61,453 bases of DNA from Coleofasciculus sp. LEGE 07092 (GTDB lineage: Bacteria; Cyanobacteriota; Cyanobacteriia; Cyanobacteriales; Coleofasciculaceae). The stretch covers positions 1 to 61,453 of the forward strand of contig NZ_JADEWY010000021.1 in the NCBI RefSeq assembly GCF_015207375.1. Direction: 5' to 3'. How positions within the stretch are numbered: the first letter of the stretch is position 1; each line of letters starts with the position of its first letter. Shown piece by piece: positions 35,190-45,090 of the stretch. Made by a program: the position numbers and the translations under genes. The notes under the pieces are model-generated. The model was given only the letters and a program-made list of their open reading frames with translations. It was not told where the DNA came from and did not search any database.

Positions 35190-36251
35190 ATGAGTGAAGA
35201 ATTGCGAGAGGTTCAGCTTAACACTGGGGCAACATTTGAGCCAGTTGCTGAAGTCAAGGTGCCAGTCAGTTTCGGAAATGATGCCGAAGCCATTGCCGCA
35301 GCGCGTCAAGGAGTTGCCCTTGCTGATTTGTCCCATTGGGGATTGCTGAAAGTCTCTGACGAGGATCGACTAAGCTTTTTGCACAATCAAAGCACCAATG
35401 ATTTTCAGCGACTTCAACCCGGACAGGGTTGTGATACGGTTTTTGTAACATCTACCGCTCGTACCATCGACTTAGCAACAGCTTATGTCACCGAAGACGC
35501 CGTGTTACTCCTCGTTTCCCCGAATCGGCGTCAAACACTATTGGAATGGTTGGATCGCTATCTTTTTCCCATGGATCGGGTGGAATTGACAGATGTATCG
35601 AGTGAGTTTACCACCTTCAGCTTAATGGGTTCAGAAAGTGATGCTCTTTTGACTAAATTGGGCATTCAAATGCCTATCGATGAGGTTTATGGCAGTCATC
35701 AACAGCTAAAGCTGGAAGATATAGAGGTACGAGTTGCCGTAGGCAGTGGTTTGGTACTACCCGGATATACCCTAATCGCTGCTGCTAGTGATGCGGCAAA
35801 GCTGTGGCAAACTTTAACGGCAGCAGGCGCTATTCCGATGGGCGATCGCATTTGGGAGCAGTTGCGAATTGAGCAAGGGCGTCCCGTTCCTGATCGCGAA
35901 CTAACCGAAGATTATAATCCTCTAGAGGCGGGTTTATGGCAGACTATTTCTTTTAATAAAGGATGTTACATCGGTCAAGAAACTATTGCCCGTTTGAATA
36001 CCTATAAAGGTGTCAAGCAACAACTCTGGGGCGTTCGCCTCCAAGCACCCGCTGAACCCGGAACGATTATTACCGCAGAGGGTGAGAAAGTCGGCAAACT
36101 GACTAGTCTTACTGAAACTGACCGAGGTTTGTTTGGTTTAGCTTATATTCGCACAAAAGCGGGTGGTCTGGGTTTGAAGGTACAAATAGGAGACGTTGAA
36201 GGTGAAATTGTGGATGTCCCCTTTTTAACTCATGAGTATAACCAGTCTTAA
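35190..36251 (+). CDS. ygfZ: YgfZ/GcvT-fold folate-binding protein
   Basis: 353 residues. The GcvT-like barrel shows LLKVSDEDRLSFLHNQSTNDF near the N-terminus and the diagnostic KGCYIGQETIARL near residue 255, including the cysteine of the K-G-C-Y-x-G-Q-E motif. YgfZ/IBA57 proteins use tetrahydrofolate in assembling or repairing iron-sulfur clusters of certain enzymes, for example radical-SAM enzymes. The last four bases of the gene overlap the minus-strand GT2-TPR gene: the palindrome TTAA supplies both stops. Confidence 0.9.
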   Translation: MSEELREVQLNTGATFEPVAEVKVPVSFGNDAEAIAAARQGVALADLSHWGLLKVSDEDRLSFLHNQSTNDFQRLQPGQGCDTVFVTSTARTIDLATAYVTEDAVLLLVSPNRRQTLLEWLDRYLFPMDRVELTDVSSEFTTFSLMGSESDALLTKLGIQMPIDEVYGSHQQLKLEDIEVRVAVGSGLVLPGYTLIAAASDAAKLWQTLTAAGAIPMGDRIWEQLRIEQGRPVPDRELTEDYNPLEAGLWQTISFNKGCYIGQETIARLNTYKGVKQQLWGVRLQAPAEPGTIITAEGEKVGKLTSLTETDRGLFGLAYIRTKAGGLGLKVQIGDVEGEIVDVPFLTHEYNQS

Positions 36252-37444
36252 ATCTGAAAACCTATCTCTTGCAGTCCCAGCCGCAGCCGCTGGGCTTCAC
36301 TAGGACTATGTTTCTCGTGGAGAGCGATCGCTTTACCAAACGCTGATAAACTTTCTGGTACTTTACCAATTTTAAGCAATGCTACGCCTAAATTTTGGTA
36401 GGCATCGGCATAATCGCGATTCAGTTGGATGGCGTTCTGATAAGCAGCGATTGCTTCCCCCAATTGCCCTAGGGCTTTTAATGTCATACCCAGATTATTG
36501 TATCCAGCAGCAAAATTGGGTGCAATCTTCAAGGTTGTTTCAAACGCAGTTCTGGCAGTGGTTAAATCACCCACTCTCAATAGCAAATTGCCGAGGTTAT
36601 TGTAAGCGCCGACTTTGAGCTGGGGAAATATCGGTTGCCCGATAGCGTCTTGATAATGCTGTGCGGCTAACTGAATATCGTTTTGTCGGGTGTAAGCATT
36701 CCCCAAATGATAGTGCAGTTCAAATAATACGGGAGCATCTATCTGAGAATCAGTTAAGCCGCGTTTTAGGAGGGCAATCCCTTCATTCACTTTATCGATT
36801 TGAATGTAAAGCGCCCCCAATTTACTACAGGTATAAGCATCATTAGGATGGTTTACCAGAAACCCTTCCATGGCAGCTTTAGCTCTCGTGTACTTATCCT
36901 GTGCCGCGATCGCTTCGGGTTGGTAACCGTAGTGTAAAATAGCCACCGTTGGCAGAGAAATCACCTGCCAGTGAGGTTCTTGCTGCAATAGCTGGCTAAC
37001 GCTATCATCCACCATGGCATGATAGGGACGCGAAAAGCGAATATCTGGATGATTGCGGAACAAACGGGAAACCAAGGAGTAGGGAGATTGAGATGCTCCC
37101 ACTTCTTGCCGCAGCAGGTTAACGACAAGATAGCGATCGCTTTTAATGGCTTGCTGGATTTCAGGTAGAATTTCTGGCGTCAGCACTTCATCGGCATCTA
37201 GCACCAGCACCCACTTGCCCTGCACGTATTGCAGCGCATAATTGCGAGCGGCGGCGAAATCATTACACCACTCAAACTGATAAATTTTGGCTCCATAGGC
37301 TTTGGCAACTTCAACCGTGCGATCAATGGAACCTGTATCAAGAATAACTATTTCATCCACCAGAGACTTGACACTTTCTAAAAGTTGTGGTGTGTTATTT
37401 TCTTCATTTTTAACGATTGTACACAGGCTTAGATCCATCGTCAT
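36248..37444 (-). CDS. Family 2 glycosyltransferase fused to TPR repeats
   Basis: 398 residues; start ATG 37444 (a second ATG two codons on is possible). The first ~225 residues are a compact GT2 domain: LCTIVKNEENN, VILDTGSIDRTVEVAKAYGA and LVLDADEVLTPE with the DxD motif. From about 225 to 395 there are TPR units, with GAYNNLGNLLLRVGDLTTA, AAGYNNLGMTLKALGQLGEA and DAYQNLGVALLKIGKVPES clear. Such fusions occur in cyanobacteria and are thought to glycosylate or organise surface polymers; the acceptor is unknown. Soluble. It is convergent with ygfZ. Confidence 0.9.
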   Translation of the reverse strand: MTMDLSLCTIVKNEENNTPQLLESVKSLVDEIVILDTGSIDRTVEVAKAYGAKIYQFEWCNDFAAARNYALQYVQGKWVLVLDADEVLTPEILPEIQQAIKSDRYLVVNLLRQEVGASQSPYSLVSRLFRNHPDIRFSRPYHAMVDDSVSQLLQQEPHWQVISLPTVAILHYGYQPEAIAAQDKYTRAKAAMEGFLVNHPNDAYTCSKLGALYIQIDKVNEGIALLKRGLTDSQIDAPVLFELHYHLGNAYTRQNDIQLAAQHYQDAIGQPIFPQLKVGAYNNLGNLLLRVGDLTTARTAFETTLKIAPNFAAGYNNLGMTLKALGQLGEAIAAYQNAIQLNRDYADAYQNLGVALLKIGKVPESLSAFGKAIALHEKHSPSEAQRLRLGLQEIGFQI

Positions 37445-37608
37445 TTTATAGAGTCAGCCTAAAAGAATTGTGAAATTTTCTACTCCCCACTCCCCACTCC
37501 CTCTACTAGAAGCGATTCCTAAATTAAATAGTTTGTCGTAGATGATAAGCTGCGATCGCTGTAGGTGAAAATAGTAATTTATACAGTATAAATATCCTGG
37601 GTAGCATC

Positions 37609-38373
37609 ATGCATCCAACCGACCCGCCTTGCTCCCCCAAGGACGTTTTACCGAGAACGGACGATTCGACTGGGAAAGACAACCTGAAATCAGGAGTCCT
37701 CGATCAATTTCATCGCCTGCAACCTCAGGTTTTAGAAGATACGTTCCGCCCTCCCAACTATCTACTGGAGCAAATCCAAGTTAGCAGTGCTGAAAAACTG
37801 TATTACGACCCCCATCATACCAACAGGTACAAACGTCCTGACTGGTTTGCCGTGGTGAGAGTCGAGCCATTGGATGAACCTCGAAATTTGACAGCAAATG
37901 GCGTGACGTGGCAAAAAATGTTCAATCCCTTTGTGGTTGTCGAACTCCTCTCACCTGAAACTGAACGAGAAGACTTGGGAGAACATCTGGAAGAATTGCA
38001 TCCTGATCCAACCAAGTGGGAAGTCTACGAGCAAATTTTGCACATTCCCTATTATGTGGTCTTTGATGGTAAGAGCGATCGCCTGAGAGTATTTCAGTTT
38101 GCTGGCAATTGCTATACCGAGTTAGAACTGCGGGAGCCGCGTGTGTGGATGAATGACATTCAACTCGGTTTGGGGTTGTGGCAAGGGGTTTATCAGGGAC
38201 TTGAGCGCCTCTGGTTGCGCTGGTACAAGGCGGATGGTAGGTGGATTCTCACGCCTGAAGAACGAGAACAAGAGCATGCTCGGCGATTAGCTCAACAACT
38301 GCGGGATTTGGGGATTGAACCGGATGGAAATCTCAGGGTTCATAGTCCAAGGCGAAAACACAATGAACTATGA
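37609..38373 (+). CDS. Uma2 family (DUF820) protein, long form
   Basis: 254 residues, ATG 37609. Core motifs are RPDWFAVV, FVVVELLSPETEREDLG and WEVYEQILHIPYYVVFDG. In this group the ExK lysine is replaced (VELLS), as is common among cyanobacterial paralogues, so catalysis is uncertain. The C-terminus is charged and helical (LTPEEREQEHARRLAQQLRD). It is only distantly similar to the copy at 34460, so the two are not a recent duplication. Confidence 0.87.
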   Translation: MHPTDPPCSPKDVLPRTDDSTGKDNLKSGVLDQFHRLQPQVLEDTFRPPNYLLEQIQVSSAEKLYYDPHHTNRYKRPDWFAVVRVEPLDEPRNLTANGVTWQKMFNPFVVVELLSPETEREDLGEHLEELHPDPTKWEVYEQILHIPYYVVFDGKSDRLRVFQFAGNCYTELELREPRVWMNDIQLGLGLWQGVYQGLERLWLRWYKADGRWILTPEEREQEHARRLAQQLRDLGIEPDGNLRVHSPRRKHNEL

Positions 38374-38432
38374 ACTGAGATGGCTGCATTACATCTGCAT
38401 GAAAAGAGCCATCTTTTTAATTTTTCCCGGAT

Positions 38433-39182
38433 TTAATCGCCAAAATCGGGATGATTCTGCAAGTATTTCTCAAGGTCATCGGAACCACCAACCCGCTCAC
38501 CATCAATAAAGACTTGTGGCGTTGTTGTTACTCCGGCAACCGCATGTAAAGAGCGAGAGGTCGCATCTTTACCCAATACGATTTCCTCAAAATCAACATT
38601 CCGCTCTCTCAGCATATTTTTAGCACGAGCGCAATAGGGACAACCCTCTTTGGTAAACATTGAAACAAATTTTGGTTTAACCGCCTTGGGGTTGATGTAG
38701 TTGAGCATGGTGTCAGCGTCAGACACTTCGTAGGGGTCGCCCTCAACTTCGGGTTCGATAAACATCTTTTCAATGACGCCATCTTTAACCAACATGGAAT
38801 AACGCCACGAGCGCTTGCCAAAACCCAATTCTTCTTTATTAACGAGCATTCCCATTTTTTCGCTAAATTCGGCGTTACCGTCGGGAATGAGGGTAATGTT
38901 ACTGGCTTTCTGCTCTTTCGCCCATTCGTTCATTACGAACGTATCGTTGACAGAGATGCAGATAATGTCATCCACACCATTCTTTTTAAAGGCACCAGCC
39001 AACTCGTTGTAACGGGGTAAGTGGGCGGAAGAACAGGTGGGTGTAAATGCACCCGGTAAAGCGAAGACAATGACCGTCTTGCCTTTGAATAGGCCATCGG
39101 TTGTGACATTCTCCCATTTACCGTCGCAGCGGAGGTGGAACGTAACATCGGGAATTATTTCCCCTTCACGGTTTTTCAACAT
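38433..39182 (-). CDS. Hybrid peroxiredoxin-glutaredoxin
   Basis: 249 residues. The first ~160 are a Prx5-type peroxiredoxin with the peroxidatic cysteine in [14 protein letters not shown]. The last ~75 are a glutaredoxin with active site CPYC, the [18 protein letters not shown] glutathione-binding segment included. The fusion reduces hydrogen peroxide and alkyl peroxides using glutathione, passing electrons through its own glutaredoxin domain, as described for the Haemophilus and Chromatium enzymes. Start ATG 39182, TAC-free leader with AGGAGAAA about five bases upstream. It defends the cytosol against peroxide. Confidence 0.93.
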   Translation of the reverse strand: MLKNREGEIIPDVTFHLRCDGKWENVTTDGLFKGKTVIVFALPGAFTPTCSSAHLPRYNELAGAFKKNGVDDIICISVNDTFVMNEWAKEQKASNITLIPDGNAEFSEKMGMLVNKEELGFGKRSWRYSMLVKDGVIEKMFIEPEVEGDPYEVSDADTMLNYINPKAVKPKFVSMFTKEGCPYCARAKNMLRERNVDFEEIVLGKDATSRSLHAVAGVTTTPQVFIDGERVGGSDDLEKYLQNHPDFGD

Positions 39183-39503
39183 CTATTTTTCTCCTGTATG
39201 GGTCGGACTCATTATGATGGCGCTCGATCTAAATCATACTCATAACGACTTCATTTTGACAAGCATTAAATTGAGTTGGAGCGGTTTCACTGCTCCAAAA
39301 AACTTGCCTAAACATGGGGGGGTGAGCGGAGCCGAACCCCGTTTTCTTCCCGTCTCAACCTGGAAGGAAACTACTCTGCCTATCCTGCCCTACTATAGCC
39401 ATGGAAGTTTACCCTTTGGCATCTACCCTTAGGTGTACGAATTGAGAGAGTCTGGTGCAGAGATGTGAACTAGCCCCGAGCTTCAGCCCGTAGGCGCTCT
39501 CCA
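39183..39503. other. Gene-free spacer with one hairpin
   Basis: TTGGAGC (39276-39282) pairs with GCTCCAA (39292-39298) around a nine-base loop, about 95 bases upstream of the peroxiredoxin start. A G-rich run (39316-39322) follows. No reading frame is convincing; the frame on the plus strand spanning 39037-39432 is antisense to the peroxiredoxin and rejected. Confidence 0.4.
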
Positions 39504-41309
39504 TCAGTTTTGCTTCTTCTTCTCCTGCTGTGCTTCCGGTGACTTCACATTAAAGTAAGCCTCCAAAACCTGCTTCACCATCGGTGCTGCCACTGAACTG
39601 CCACCGCCGCCGGAATGCTCGGCAAATGCCACCACGACGATTTCTGGCTTATCAAAGGGTGCAAACGCACCAAACCAAGCGTGAGGCTTCCCAGGAGGAG
39701 CTTCTGCCGTACCACTCTTACCAGCCACCTGCGGCAGGTAAGGCACATTCAAAACCTGCCCCGTACCCCCATCTACCACCGCTCGCAGTCCTTTGCGCAG
39801 TGTCTCTATCGTTGATGGCTTCATACCCATCGACACCCGCGCATTATTCGCCGCCTCGTCATCCTTGAGCAGGTGCGGTTTGACCCGATAGCCGCCATTG
39901 GCAGGTGCAGAAAACATCACGGCTACTTGTAAGGGCGTTGCCTGAGTAAACCCTTGACCAATGGACATATTTACGGTGTCCCCAACTGTCCATTCCCAGT
40001 TAAATCGCTCCCGCTTCCAGGCATCATCGGCAATCAAACCTGGGGCTTCTTCTGATAGCTCAATGCCCGTTTTTTGACCAAAGCCATATTTCCGTGCCCA
40101 TTCAATTAGTGTTGGTCCACCAACCCCCTTACCAATCTGACCGTGGAACGTATTGCTACTCCAAGCCAGAGCTTGATTGTATCCTAGAGGTCCAAATCCG
40201 GCATGGTTCCACTCACCAAAGGAAGTACCACCTACATTCAGGGCTGCAAATGTCGGCAATATCGTATTAGGCGGAAATTTCCCCGATTCCATACCCGCCG
40301 TCTGCGTCACAACCTTAAAAGTACTCGCAGGTGGAAAACCGCGCATTGCTCGGTTGACAAAGGGGTTGCCTTTTCCTTGCAGTTGCTGCCACATGGCTGG
40401 GGTAATGCGTCCGGAGAAGATGTTGGGATCGAACGTGGGGCGGCTCACCATTGCCAGGACAGCACCCGTATTAGGATTGAGAGCTACAATCGCTCCTTTT
40501 CTATCTCCTAATGCTGCCTCCGCTGCTTTCTGCGTCGGCAGATCGAGAGTAACCTGGAGATCGGTACCCGATTTCGCCTCTTTTTCTCCCAAAATCCGCA
40601 GAACTCGACCCGCACCATTAACTTCTACCTGCTGACCGCCCCATTCTCCCCGGAGCGTGGACTCATATGCCTCCTCAACACCCATTTTGCCTGCGATGTC
40701 GCCAAGACGGTAGCCTTCAGCTCGACGCTTTTGGAGTTCCTCGTCGTTGAGTTCCCCCGTATAACCCAAAACGTGAGCGGCTAAATCCCCACTCGGATAG
40801 CCCCGCACCGCTTCAATATCTACCTCTACCCCTTCGAGTTGGCTAGAGTATTCTTCCAAGGCTGTAATTTGGGCAGGACTGAGACCGCGTTCAATCCGGA
40901 TTAGGGAATTCGAGTTAGCACCTGCTCGTTCTACCCGCTGTTGAATTTCATCTTCGGGAATATTCAATAGCGTGGACAGGCTCTTGCGAGTTTGAGTCCA
41001 TTCTAACTTCTGGAGCGTAGCGGGCCAGAGAAACACTGAATGAGATAACCGAGAACTTGCCAACACTTTCCCCTTACGGTCAAAAATATTACCCCGTACA
41101 GGTTGCTTCGGCACCAGCCGAATTCGGTTATTTTCGGCTAGCTCTCGATTGCGGTCTCCCTGCATTAACTGTAAATACGCTAAACGATAGCCAATCCCTC
41201 CCAGAAGGAAAGTGCTGACCAGTAGCATGACAATTATCGATTGGTAACTGCGTCCAACGGTACGTGGTGTTGTTTGACGCCCTATAGAGGAAGGCTGAAT
41301 CACGGTCAT
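39504..41309 (-). CDS. mrdA: Penicillin-binding protein 2 (peptidoglycan D,D-transpeptidase)
   Basis: 601 residues from ATG 41309 (MTVIQPSSIGRQTTP); the frame is open 27 codons further but cyanobacterial relatives begin here. A single membrane anchor (IIVMLLVSTFLLGGIGYRLA) is followed by the PBP dimerisation domain and the transpeptidase domain with SxxK in PPASTFK, SxN in WSSNTF and KSGT in AGKSGTAEAP. It cross-links peptidoglycan during elongation on the outer face of the membrane. No rodA is adjacent. The C-terminus is polar and lysine-rich. Confidence 0.93.
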   Translation of the reverse strand: MTVIQPSSIGRQTTPRTVGRSYQSIIVMLLVSTFLLGGIGYRLAYLQLMQGDRNRELAENNRIRLVPKQPVRGNIFDRKGKVLASSRLSHSVFLWPATLQKLEWTQTRKSLSTLLNIPEDEIQQRVERAGANSNSLIRIERGLSPAQITALEEYSSQLEGVEVDIEAVRGYPSGDLAAHVLGYTGELNDEELQKRRAEGYRLGDIAGKMGVEEAYESTLRGEWGGQQVEVNGAGRVLRILGEKEAKSGTDLQVTLDLPTQKAAEAALGDRKGAIVALNPNTGAVLAMVSRPTFDPNIFSGRITPAMWQQLQGKGNPFVNRAMRGFPPASTFKVVTQTAGMESGKFPPNTILPTFAALNVGGTSFGEWNHAGFGPLGYNQALAWSSNTFHGQIGKGVGGPTLIEWARKYGFGQKTGIELSEEAPGLIADDAWKRERFNWEWTVGDTVNMSIGQGFTQATPLQVAVMFSAPANGGYRVKPHLLKDDEAANNARVSMGMKPSTIETLRKGLRAVVDGGTGQVLNVPYLPQVAGKSGTAEAPPGKPHAWFGAFAPFDKPEIVVVAFAEHSGGGGSSVAAPMVKQVLEAYFNVKSPEAQQEKKKQN

Positions 41310-41481
41310 GGCAAACAGCAGATAGAGTCTCCAACGAATTTTACTTAGTCTAGTGTCAATTGCAAGTTTATTTTTGAATTTTCTCCCCATCGAAGGAGAA
41401 GGGGGCGTTCATTGTCTAGCGGGTGGGGTCTATTGGCACTCATCAATTTACTCCGAACGGCAGCAGACAGCTATTTTCTCA

Positions 41482-41526
41482 TTCCTTGACCCAGAACGGG
41501 TCTTCCTGCCGATCCTTGTCAAGGAA
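41482..41526. repeat. Inverted repeat enclosing a second hairpin
   Basis: TTCCTTGAC (41482-41490) and GTCAAGGAA (41518-41526) are exact inverses; inside, GACCC-AGAAC-GGGTC (41488-41502) forms its own stem that competes with the outer one. It lies between the divergent mrdA and potA genes, so it may be regulatory for either. No other feature is seen in 41310-41668. Confidence 0.5.
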
Positions 41527-41668
41527 ACTTGAGGTGAAATAATAACTCATCAAGACGCTAGAGTAGACAGATAAAATAGACCCATACAAGAAAATGAGGG
41601 TGAAGGAATTTACACCAAACAGACTTTGCTTTCCAAGTAGGGCTTCTTGAGCTGTTAAATTAACTACT

Positions 41669-42811
41669 ATGTCTCAAACTTCCGTTACAGAACATCGCGC
41701 TCCGGATACTACTGCCGAGCTTGACGTTGAACTCCGTAAGGTTTTCAAGGTTTTCAATGGAGAGACAGCCGTTCGGGGTATTGATCTGAGTATCCGGCGG
41801 GGGGAATTTTTTAGCATTCTTGGTCCATCGGGTTGCGGAAAGACAACCACCCTCCGCTTAGTCGCAGGATTTGATTTGCCCTCCGCTGGTGAGGTGCTAA
41901 TTCAGGGTCAATCCATGAATCAAATCCCTCCCCACCGCCGACCGGTAAACACCGTCTTTCAAAGCTACGCCTTATTCAATCACCTGACTGTCTGGGAAAA
42001 TATTGCTTTTGGTCTGCGACTCAAAAAGCTCAAGGCGGCGGACGTCGAAGAGCGGGTCAAACAATCTCTCAAACAAGTGAAAATGGAAACCTATGCCAAT
42101 CGGTTTCCAAGTAATCTTTCGGGGGGACAACAGCAACGGGTGGCGCTAGCACGGGCGCTGGTGAACCGTCCGGCAGTCCTGTTACTTGACGAACCCTTGG
42201 GAGCATTGGATTTCAAACTGCGCAAAGAAATGCAGGTCGAATTGTCAAACCTACATCAAGACTTGGGGTTGACTTTTGTAATGGTCACTCACGACCAAGA
42301 AGAAGCGCTGAGTTTGTCTGACCGAATCGCGGTCATGCGGGGCGGAAAAATTGAGCAAATCGGCAGCCCAACAGAAATTTACGACAGTCCCCGCACACCG
42401 TTTGTTGCAGATTTTATTGGCGATACCAATCTGTTTAAAGCACGCTTGGAAGCCGTTGATACCGGAAGTATCCAGGTTGCCACCCCAACCGGTTTGAAAA
42501 TTGTGGTGCAGTCCAAGTCGGTACAAGAAGTCCCTGGCAATTCCAAGGACGTTATTGTCATTATACGCCCCGAGAAAATTCGCTTGAGTCTTTCGCCTCC
42601 AACCTCAGCCATTAATTGCTTTGAAGGTCGTCTTAAGCACGTGATGTACTTGGGGACTCATATTCATTATGTCGTGGAGTTATTGAGTGGCGATCGCTTA
42701 ACGGTCATGCTACCCAACACCACTAACAAATTACCAGAACCCCACACCCCAGTCTATGCTCGCTGGGCTGCCACCGATTGTTTAGCCTTAGAGGAGCGAT
42801 CATATGTATAA
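41669..42811 (+). CDS. potA: Spermidine/putrescine-type ABC transporter ATPase
   Basis: 380 residues. Walker A GPSGCGKTT, Q-loop, signature LSGGQQQR, Walker B LLLDEPLGALD and the switch His in VTHDQEEAL are intact. The C-terminal ~120 residues are a TOBE regulatory domain, as in PotA and related importers. It powers uptake through PotB/PotC using the binding protein encoded next. potD follows after 30 bases and potB after another 34, one operon. Confidence 0.93.
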   Translation: MSQTSVTEHRAPDTTAELDVELRKVFKVFNGETAVRGIDLSIRRGEFFSILGPSGCGKTTTLRLVAGFDLPSAGEVLIQGQSMNQIPPHRRPVNTVFQSYALFNHLTVWENIAFGLRLKKLKAADVEERVKQSLKQVKMETYANRFPSNLSGGQQQRVALARALVNRPAVLLLDEPLGALDFKLRKEMQVELSNLHQDLGLTFVMVTHDQEEALSLSDRIAVMRGGKIEQIGSPTEIYDSPRTPFVADFIGDTNLFKARLEAVDTGSIQVATPTGLKIVVQSKSVQEVPGNSKDVIVIIRPEKIRLSLSPPTSAINCFEGRLKHVMYLGTHIHYVVELLSGDRLTVMLPNTTNKLPEPHTPVYARWAATDCLALEERSYV

Positions 42812-42841
42812 ACAGCACTAATGACTAATAACTAACGACCG

Positions 42842-43963
42842 ATGACTAACGACTCTCGCCAGCCATTTCCAAGACGCCCTACACGCCGTCAGTTCTTGCA
42901 GGTAGCGGCGACTGCATTACCTGCCCTGACCCTATCAAGTTGTGGCTGGACGCTCGCTAATGTGCAATCGACAACCACCGCTCAAAGTTCAACGGATGTA
43001 CTCTACATCTATACTTGGGCAGGCTATACTGACCAAGATTTGCTAGACCGCTTTCAAAAAGAAACAGGCATCGCGGCAATAGCCGATGTTTTTGATTCTA
43101 ATGAGGCAATGCTGGCACGACTGCAAGCCGGCGGTGGTGGCGCATACAGCATCATCTATCCCTCTGACTACATGGTACAGAAAATGATGGGTTTGAAGAT
43201 GCTCACCGAACTCGATCGCTCTCGTCTTGTCAGTTTAGATCGGTTATTTCCTCGTTTTCAAAATCCCGAATATGACCCCGACAACACGCACTCAGTTCCA
43301 GTCAGTTGGGGAACAACAGGCTTAATTTATAACACCAAAAAATTACAACCTCCACCCGAAGATTGGGGTTATCTTTGGGAGTACCAGCAACAATTATCAA
43401 AACGCATGACTTTACTCAATGATGTCCGAGAAGTCATGGGTGCGGCTTTGAAAGTATTGGGTTATTCCTACAACTCCACTAATCCTAAACACATTCAAGC
43501 TGCGTATCAAAAGTTAGCTGATTTAAAGCCTGCACTCGCTGCCTTTACTTCTGATGCGTGGCGACCGCAAATTTTGAGTGGGGATTTGATGATTGCAATG
43601 TGTTATTCCTCTGATGCTAATGAAGTCATCCCAGAAAACAGAGATTTGCAATATGTACTACCTGCCAGTGGTTCATCCCTGTGGATGGATACCTTAGCTA
43701 TTCCTAAAACTGCACCCAATGTAGAGGGAGCTTATGCCTGGATTAACTTCATGCTGCAACCTGATGTTGCCGCTCAAGTTTGCGAACGATTGAGCTTTGC
43801 AACCCCTAACCAAGACGCTTTCAAACTCCTGCCTTCTGAACTTAAAGAAAACCGCAGTATGTTCCCACCCAAATCAGCACTAGAACACTGTCAAAGCCTC
43901 GACCCTCTCGAAGACTATGAAGAAGTTTACGATCGCTATTGGACAAAACTAACCAGCGGCTAA
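42842..43963 (+). CDS. potD: Polyamine ABC transporter substrate-binding protein (Tat lipoprotein)
   Basis: 373 residues, ATG 42842. The N-terminus combines a twin-arginine motif (TRRQFLQVA) with a lipobox (LTLSSC), so the folded protein is probably exported by Tat and anchored by lipid at that cysteine. The body is a PotD/PotF-type periplasmic protein: LYIYTWAGYTDQDLLDRF, IIYPSDYMVQKM, VPVSWGTTGLIYNTKKL and WMDTLAIPKTA. Aspartate and tryptophan residues in these strands fit polyamine binding. Exact preference for spermidine or putrescine is not decidable here. Confidence 0.92.
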   Translation: MTNDSRQPFPRRPTRRQFLQVAATALPALTLSSCGWTLANVQSTTTAQSSTDVLYIYTWAGYTDQDLLDRFQKETGIAAIADVFDSNEAMLARLQAGGGGAYSIIYPSDYMVQKMMGLKMLTELDRSRLVSLDRLFPRFQNPEYDPDNTHSVPVSWGTTGLIYNTKKLQPPPEDWGYLWEYQQQLSKRMTLLNDVREVMGAALKVLGYSYNSTNPKHIQAAYQKLADLKPALAAFTSDAWRPQILSGDLMIAMCYSSDANEVIPENRDLQYVLPASGSSLWMDTLAIPKTAPNVEGAYAWINFMLQPDVAAQVCERLSFATPNQDAFKLLPSELKENRSMFPPKSALEHCQSLDPLEDYEEVYDRYWTKLTSG

Positions 43964-43997
43964 ATCAAAGTTTAAATTTCTAATTCATAATTCCTAC

Positions 43998-44945
43998 TTG
44001 AAACCCGTGTCTACCCATAAAAAAACTACCCCGACCTCTCTACCTCCTTATTCAAAAGATAACCTAACAGAACCACCATTTCTAGAAGAAAAAAAACGTC
44101 CTCGATGGCAGTGGTTAGAACCCTTAGTAATGTTAGTACCGGCAGGAATTTGGCTGGTGCTGCTGCTGGTTTTGCCAACTTTGGTGATTTTTGAACTCAG
44201 TTTAGTACCCAATATCCGACCGGGGGATGTGGTAAATCCATCGGGTTTGGATAATTACCTGCGGGTATTTGAACCCATTAACCTTCAGGTAATGAGCCGA
44301 TCGCTCTTTTTTGCAGTTGGCACTACGGCAATCTGTCTAATTTTAGGGTTTCCGGTGGCGTACTGGATTGCTCAAATGGCACCAAAGCGCTGGCAGAATT
44401 TTTTGCTACTGGGGTTTATCCTGCCCAATTTTACATCCTCACTTTTGCGTTCCTATGCCTGGATTACAATTTTGAGACCGACAGGGGTAATTAATACCGT
44501 TCTAACCACGATTGGATTACCAGCTTTGGAGTTATTAAATCGTCCTCCTGCTGTTTTGATAGGCATGGCTTACAGTTACCTGCCTTACATGGTGTTAATT
44601 CTGTATGCTTCGTTGGAGAAATTAGACCGACAATTGTTAGAAGCATCAGCAGACTTGGGTGCCAATCCCATTCAAACCTTCTGGAAAGTAACCGTACCCC
44701 AAAGCTTTGCGGGAATTGCGGCGGGTTCTATTTTAGTATTTATTACGGCGTTGGGAGATTTTGTCGATCCAGAATTATTGGGTGGTGCTTCCAGTATGAC
44801 CGTATCGCGCTTGATTTATAACCAGTTTCTGGGGGCAACTCAAAACTGGGGATTTGGTTCGGCGTTGAGTATGGTGTTAATTTTTGCGGTAAGTATTGCG
44901 ATCGCGCTTTTGATTAAGTACGGGGATATGGAACCGCAACGGTAG
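43998..44945 (+). CDS. potB: Polyamine ABC transporter permease, PotB type
   Basis: 315 residues, start TTG 43998 or GTG 44007; neither has a ribosome site. After a polar ~40-residue N-terminus come six hydrophobic segments. The EAA loop that contacts the ATPase is LEASADLGANPIQTFWKVTVPQS. The protein resembles PotB. A functional importer needs a second permease, PotC, which should follow but does not: a hairpin, a CPBP gene and an IS remnant occupy that position. PotC may be elsewhere in the genome or lost. Confidence 0.9.
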   Translation: MKPVSTHKKTTPTSLPPYSKDNLTEPPFLEEKKRPRWQWLEPLVMLVPAGIWLVLLLVLPTLVIFELSLVPNIRPGDVVNPSGLDNYLRVFEPINLQVMSRSLFFAVGTTAICLILGFPVAYWIAQMAPKRWQNFLLLGFILPNFTSSLLRSYAWITILRPTGVINTVLTTIGLPALELLNRPPAVLIGMAYSYLPYMVLILYASLEKLDRQLLEASADLGANPIQTFWKVTVPQSFAGIAAGSILVFITALGDFVDPELLGGASSMTVSRLIYNQFLGATQNWGFGSALSMVLIFAVSIAIALLIKYGDMEPQR

Positions 44946-44989
44946 CTGGACAAAGGATAGAGGGGTTTGCCAGAGGTAATAAGGCTACG

Positions 44990-45035
44990 GTAGGCAGTCT
45001 CCCTCAACCAAATTTGCTGAGGGAGGAACGCCTAC
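44990..45035 (+). terminator. Strong hairpin after potB
   Basis: GTAGGC pairs with GCCTAC and CTCCCTCA with TGAGGGAG around an 11-base loop, with small interior bulges. CTACTTTTTT follows 11 bases later. It may end the pot operon; it could also be a mobile palindrome or the footprint of a deletion that removed potC. Confidence 0.5.
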
Positions 45036-45090
45036 GACAATAGTCTACTTTTTTAATCGCTTATAAATTCAAAGCCATCGAGAGATACTG